Assembly: GCA_023409615.1 (NCBI GenBank)
Contig: JAEYRF010000003.1
Span: 1-7,941 of the forward strand
Length of the DNA stretch: 7,941 nt
DNA from: Bacillota bacterium
GTDB lineage: Bacteria; Bacillota; Clostridia; Acetivibrionales; DTU013
Direction: 5' to 3'
The stretch's first letter is position 1. Every line of letters starts with the position of its first letter. The notes under the pieces were generated by a model. The model searched no databases, was not told the DNA's origin, and saw only the letters and a list, made by a program, of their open reading frames with translations. Of this stretch, positions 5,701 through 7,941 are shown in pieces. Made by a program: the position numbers and the translations under genes.

Positions 5701-5706
5701 CACCTC
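5701..5706 (-). promoter_or_regulatory. Ribosome site that fixes the acyl-CoA synthetase start
   Basis: GAGGTG on the - strand sits 6 nt before the ATG at 5694. It includes the alternative GTG start (5703-5701), which therefore cannot use it. Confidence 0.8.
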
Positions 5707-5743
5707 GCTAATAGTTTATATTACATAAATGGAAACCAACCAC

Positions 5744-5772
5744 ATTATATAACATTTAGGAATGATATAAAA
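5744..5772 (-). promoter_or_regulatory. Possible promoter of the acyl-CoA synthetase/protease operon
   Basis: A perfect -10 TATAAT is at 5744-5749 on the - strand, but the matching -35 region (5767-5772, TTTTAT) is poor. The site would give a leader of about 43 nt. The preceding gene ends in a terminator at 5834-5858, so the operon needs its own promoter near here. Confidence 0.45.
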
Positions 5773-5835
5773 GACATATTAAGGAATGTGTATTAATGTA
5801 TGGTGAATGTTCGAGAAATTTATTGTGAAGGAAAT

Positions 5836-5858
5836 AAAAAGAGAGCCTTGCGACTCTC
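5836..5858 (-). terminator. Rho-independent terminator of the zinc-ribbon gene
   Basis: The - strand reads GAGAGTC-GCAA-GGCTCTC followed by TTTTTATTT. That is a 7-bp stem (one G-T pair, 5841-5847 with 5852-5858) with a GCAA loop and a T-tract at 5836-5840, 19 nt after the stop codon. Confidence 0.9.
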
Positions 5859-5876
5859 CTTTCTACGTATTTTAGA

Positions 5877-6083
5877 TTACCATCTGTTCCCGGAATCGTA
5901 ACCACGACCGGAATTGCTAAAACCGCCGCCACCGCCTCTGCGCTGGTTCTTTTTTGCTCTCCTGCAATCAGGACATCTCTGTGGTTCGTTCTCGAAGCCT
6001 TTTTCTTTGTAGAAAGCTTGTTCACCTTCTGAAAAAACGAACTCGTTGTTGCAGTCTTTGCAGGTTAAAGTCTTGTCTGCCAT
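5877..6083 (-). CDS. Small zinc-ribbon protein with Arg/Gly-rich tail
   Basis: This is a 68-aa protein. CKDC (Cys8, Cys11) and CPDC (Cys37, Cys40) are two CxxC knuckles that would bind one zinc ion. The segment EFVFSEGEQAFYKEKGF followed by ENEPQRCPDC is the signature of a widespread bacterial zinc-ribbon family (zf-trcl type). The tail from about residue 46 (KNQRRGGGGG, then SGRGYDSGNRW) is basic, glycine-rich and aromatic, like RGG tails that bind RNA or single-stranded DNA. Function is not established; nucleic-acid binding is inference. Start ATG 6083 has a strong AGGAGGG 8 nt upstream. The gene is monocistronic, with its own promoter (6218-6246) and terminator. Its leader of about 128 nt can fold to bury the ribosome site, so translational control is likely. 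Confidence 0.88.
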   Translation of the reverse strand: MADKTLTCKDCNNEFVFSEGEQAFYKEKGFENEPQRCPDCRRAKKNQRRGGGGGFSNSGRGYDSGNRW

Positions 6084-6089
6084 TTTATA

Positions 6090-6165
6090 AACCCTCCTCG
6101 GTTAATTTGGATTTAACTGATTTAGACTTATTTCTCCAACAATCCAAATGAGACAAAGGAGGGTT
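6090..6165 (-). promoter_or_regulatory. Leader RNA hairpin that sequesters the Shine-Dalgarno of the zinc-ribbon gene
   Basis: In the transcript, AACCCTCCT (6165 to 6157) is perfectly complementary to AGGAGGGTT (6098 to 6090), which is the Shine-Dalgarno itself. Nested inside, ATTTGGATT (6149 to 6141) pairs perfectly with AATCCAAAT (6113 to 6105). The two 9-bp stems are nearly coaxial, separated by an internal loop of 6 and 7 nt, with a 27-nt apical loop. The structure would hide the ribosome site until it is opened by temperature, a protein or a ligand. It matches no riboswitch class I recognise. Confidence 0.7.
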
Positions 6166-6194
6166 CGGTCTACAAACAAATTAAATCGTGCAAT

Positions 6195-6211
6195 GTATCG
6201 CCTCTCGATAC
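6195..6211 (-). other. Hairpin at the very 5' end of the zinc-ribbon mRNA
   Basis: GTATCG-AGAGG-CGATAC is a perfect 6-bp stem with a 5-nt loop, starting at or next to the predicted transcription start (about 6211). Such a 5' hairpin could stabilise the message. It has no T-tract and is not a terminator. Confidence 0.65.
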
Positions 6212-6217
6212 CTATTC

Positions 6218-6246
6218 ATTATAGCATGTTGAAAACTGTTTTACAA
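6218..6246 (-). promoter_or_regulatory. Sigma-A promoter of the zinc-ribbon gene
   Basis: On the - strand TTGTAA (6241-6246), a 17-bp spacer and a perfect TATAAT (6218-6223). It lies about 128 nt before the start codon and defines the long leader. Confidence 0.75.
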
Positions 6247-6316
6247 GCAAAATATTGGAAATTTTTTTCAAATGTTTTTCAGTAGTTTTTAGTTATAAAG
6301 TGCCCTAATCTAAGCT

Positions 6317-7837
6317 TCAATACACTATCTTTTCCACAACAATTTCAGATTCAATACGTTGCCAAACTGCTGGATCCTCCATGCCGAGCCTCCAAAGTGC
6401 CACGCCTGCAATTCCCTGTTGCCATGTCAGTTTCAGTTTTGCAATAATGCTCTCTGCATTTTCAAACCATACTTCATGTTCATTTCCCTGATCGTCAGTG
6501 TAGGAGAACATGGGTGTTAACGTATCCTGATCAAAAGTAATGCTCTGACCATAGCGTTCTGCGAGCTCTGCTGCCATTTCGTATGTTGCATAGGTGTTTT
6601 GACCGGTTGTCAGGTTGAAATCAAATCCAAACACAGAGATGGCTGCCACGATTTTTTCTACCGGCATTTTAGTCAGAGTGTAGGCAATAACCTTATTCAT
6701 CCAACCGCTTGACACAACCGGACCAGGGCCGCTGCCTGGCCAACCGTGCTCGTTATATAGCATGACAATAAACTGGTCAACCGCAGCACCGATTACCCCA
6801 TAATCAAATGGATCGGAGAATGGATTAAAAGGCGGGTAGTCCCTGATGCGTGCGGGAACAGAAGCAGATAAGAAATACCCACGGTTTTTCATGGCACTGC
6901 CAAGTTCCGTATAAAACTCGGAGAGTCTGCCGCTGTCGTCCATAAAGACATCCTCAATGTCAATGTTGACACCGTCGAACCCGAATCTGTCGATCAGTGC
7001 GATAATATTATCAATCGCGGTGCGCCGGCTCTGAGGTGTAGCAAGCATGGCCTTTACGACTTCTCGACTGGCCTCCTGGCCGCCTTCTCCGTAAAGCAAA
7101 TTATGTACGACCGGCATAATCATTACATTATTTCTATGAGCAACTGCAACCAGTGTCTCAACTTCAGTATCAGTAAATTGGCCGAATTTTTCTATAGATG
7201 TCGGATCATCCTGTTCAAATCTGTACATAAACAAAGGCAGCGAAGATATTTGTGAGGTATTATCAACAAAGGAGCGGAAAGAGCTGGGGAGAGCGGGACC
7301 TTCCTGGAGAGTATAAAAACCGACCACAGATAAAATTGGCTTTGAACCGTCATAAACTCGTAGGTTGGCGAGGCTGCGAGAGACCCAGCCGGTATTACCG
7401 TTGTGCATGGACACCTGGATCCAGTCGCGGTTAGTGTTGGTGACGGGAAGTCTTGTTGAGGAAGTAACTGTTTGAATAACACTATAATTAGTGCCTGGAC
7501 CGCTTCGGATATTTGCCCTGCCAACGTTAACCACGGCTTCTGTATACTGCGGTATGATAAGCCGCTGCCCGACGACCAGATCGTTGCTCTGAAGCCGGTT
7601 AAGCTGAACGATGCTTTCGACCAGAGTATTATACTGCCTTGCAATTTGATACAGCGAATCTCCCGGCTGCACTGTGTATGTAATAACTCTTGATACCTGA
7701 ATCGGTACGAACAGCAATTGTCCCGGGGTAATCTCATCATCTGTAAGTTGGTTAGCTGTTGTAAGCTGCTGCGCGGAAATGCCGAATCTTTGGGCTATTG
7801 AGGTAATTGAATCACCGGATTGCACGGTATACCACAT
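6317..7837 (-). CDS. LysM-LysM-SH3b-GH18 glycosidase, spore-cortex hydrolase (SleL/YaaH) type
   Basis: This is a 506-aa peptidoglycan or chitin-type glycosidase. Two LysM modules come first: YTVQSGDSITSIAQRFGIS at 3-21 and YTVQPGDSLYQIARQYN at 54-70, each ending in the G-Q-x-L-x-x-P motif. A bacterial SH3 domain follows at about 102-160 (ANIRSGPGTNYSVIQTV), then a GH18 barrel from about 168. The GH18 motif is DGVNIDIE (288-295) with the proton donor Glu295. The second Asp of DxxDxDxE is Asn291, as is usual in this subfamily. MLYNEHGWPGS (359-369) and GVALWRLGMEDP (478-489) also fit. There is no signal peptide and LysM starts at residue 2, as in SleL-type enzymes that assemble on the spore cortex or coat, so I infer a sporulation or germination role. 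The SH3 module is an addition to the classic SleL layout. AAGGTG lies 5 nt before the ATG. I found no clear terminator in 6247-6316 and no confident promoter, sigma-A or sporulation type. Confidence 0.9.
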   Translation of the reverse strand: MWYTVQSGDSITSIAQRFGISAQQLTTANQLTDDEITPGQLLFVPIQVSRVITYTVQPGDSLYQIARQYNTLVESIVQLNRLQSNDLVVGQRLIIPQYTEAVVNVGRANIRSGPGTNYSVIQTVTSSTRLPVTNTNRDWIQVSMHNGNTGWVSRSLANLRVYDGSKPILSVVGFYTLQEGPALPSSFRSFVDNTSQISSLPLFMYRFEQDDPTSIEKFGQFTDTEVETLVAVAHRNNVMIMPVVHNLLYGEGGQEASREVVKAMLATPQSRRTAIDNIIALIDRFGFDGVNIDIEDVFMDDSGRLSEFYTELGSAMKNRGYFLSASVPARIRDYPPFNPFSDPFDYGVIGAAVDQFIVMLYNEHGWPGSGPGPVVSSGWMNKVIAYTLTKMPVEKIVAAISVFGFDFNLTTGQNTYATYEMAAELAERYGQSITFDQDTLTPMFSYTDDQGNEHEVWFENAESIIAKLKLTWQQGIAGVALWRLGMEDPAVWQRIESEIVVEKIVY

Positions 7838-7893
7838 AAATTCACCTTAATTCATAATTAATACAGTATTATATTCTTCGACTTGCAAAATTG

Positions 7894-7941
7894 TGAGGGG
7901 CTAAAGTAGGGGGGAGGGGTTTAAAAAAAAAAAAAAAAAAC
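7894..7941. other. G-run stretch followed by an 18-A homopolymer at the window end
   Basis: Three G runs (GGGG, GGGGGG, GGGG) at about 7897-7919 are followed by TTT and 18 consecutive A (7923-7940). On the - strand this is an 18-T run upstream of the GH18 gene. It could be the T-tract of a terminator whose stem lies outside the window, or simply a slippery homopolymer. No gene is seen in 7838-7941. Confidence 0.5.

Noticed and set aside
5695..5703. GTG 5703 as the start of the acyl-CoA synthetase
   Set aside because: The GTG is part of the GAGGTG ribosome site that is ideally spaced for the ATG at 5694.
6952..6975. Asn in place of the second Asp of the GH18 DxxDxDxE motif as a sign of inactivity
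   Set aside because: Asn at this place is usual in LysM-GH18 spore enzymes, and the proton-donor Glu is present.
1..7941. CRISPR array, IS element or complete integrase
   Set aside because: No regularly spaced repeats, transposase or recombinase reading frame is present. The only mobile DNA seen is the intron end and short repeats.

Overview
The window looks like chromosome from a low-to-moderate GC, Gram-positive, spore-forming anaerobe of the Bacillota, most likely class Clostridia. The grounds are: strong GGAGG-type ribosome sites; TTGAAA/TATAAT-type promoters with 17-bp spacers; a tRNA gene with an encoded CCA; a LysM-SH3-GH18 protein without a signal peptide, of the spore-cortex hydrolase type; an RsuA of the Bacillota type; and the 3' end of a bacterial group II intron. 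I cannot name the genus.

Left end (1-500): domains V and VI, the 3' end of a group II intron on the + strand, stop at about 126. Next comes a tRNA-Glu(CTC) gene on the - strand (381-455) with a near-ideal promoter. The last 22 nt of this tRNA plus its large hairpin terminator are duplicated exactly (65 bp, offset exactly 200 bp) between the tRNA and the intron. The duplicates enclose a GC-rich, palindrome-rich sequence with 9-bp inverted ends. This resembles either an integration scar or a small tRNA-associated repeat. Positions 500-756 hold no gene but do hold two imperfect hairpins.

Centre left (757-2998, + strand): a promoter drives a J-like/TPR protein (931-2229) and, 37 nt later, the 16S rRNA pseudouridine synthase rsuA (2267-2998). 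The J-like domain has lost its HPD motif, and the protein ends in a strongly acidic tail.

Centre right (3041-5694, - strand): an AMP-forming acyl-CoA synthetase is followed by a membrane-anchored S41 (CtpA-type) serine protease lacking a PDZ domain. They overlap as ATGA, so they form a translationally coupled pair. rsuA and the protease converge on a long REP-like palindrome (2969-3040). It encodes the last codons of rsuA and ends directly at the stop codon of the protease gene. A third arm of the same repeat lies inside rsuA.

Right end (5834-7941, - strand): a 68-aa zinc-ribbon protein with an arginine/glycine-rich tail has its own promoter and terminator and a leader of about 128 nt. In that leader the Shine-Dalgarno sequence is perfectly complementary to an upstream 9-mer, with a second perfect 9-bp stem nested inside; this is the best candidate here for an undescribed regulatory RNA. 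Upstream of it lies the LysM2-SH3b-GH18 glycosidase (6317-7837). The window ends in a G-rich stretch and a run of 18 A.

The genes do not form one pathway. They are housekeeping (tRNA, rRNA modification), lipid activation with an envelope protease, a nucleic-acid-binding-type small protein, and a spore or envelope hydrolase, with mobile or repeat DNA in the gaps.
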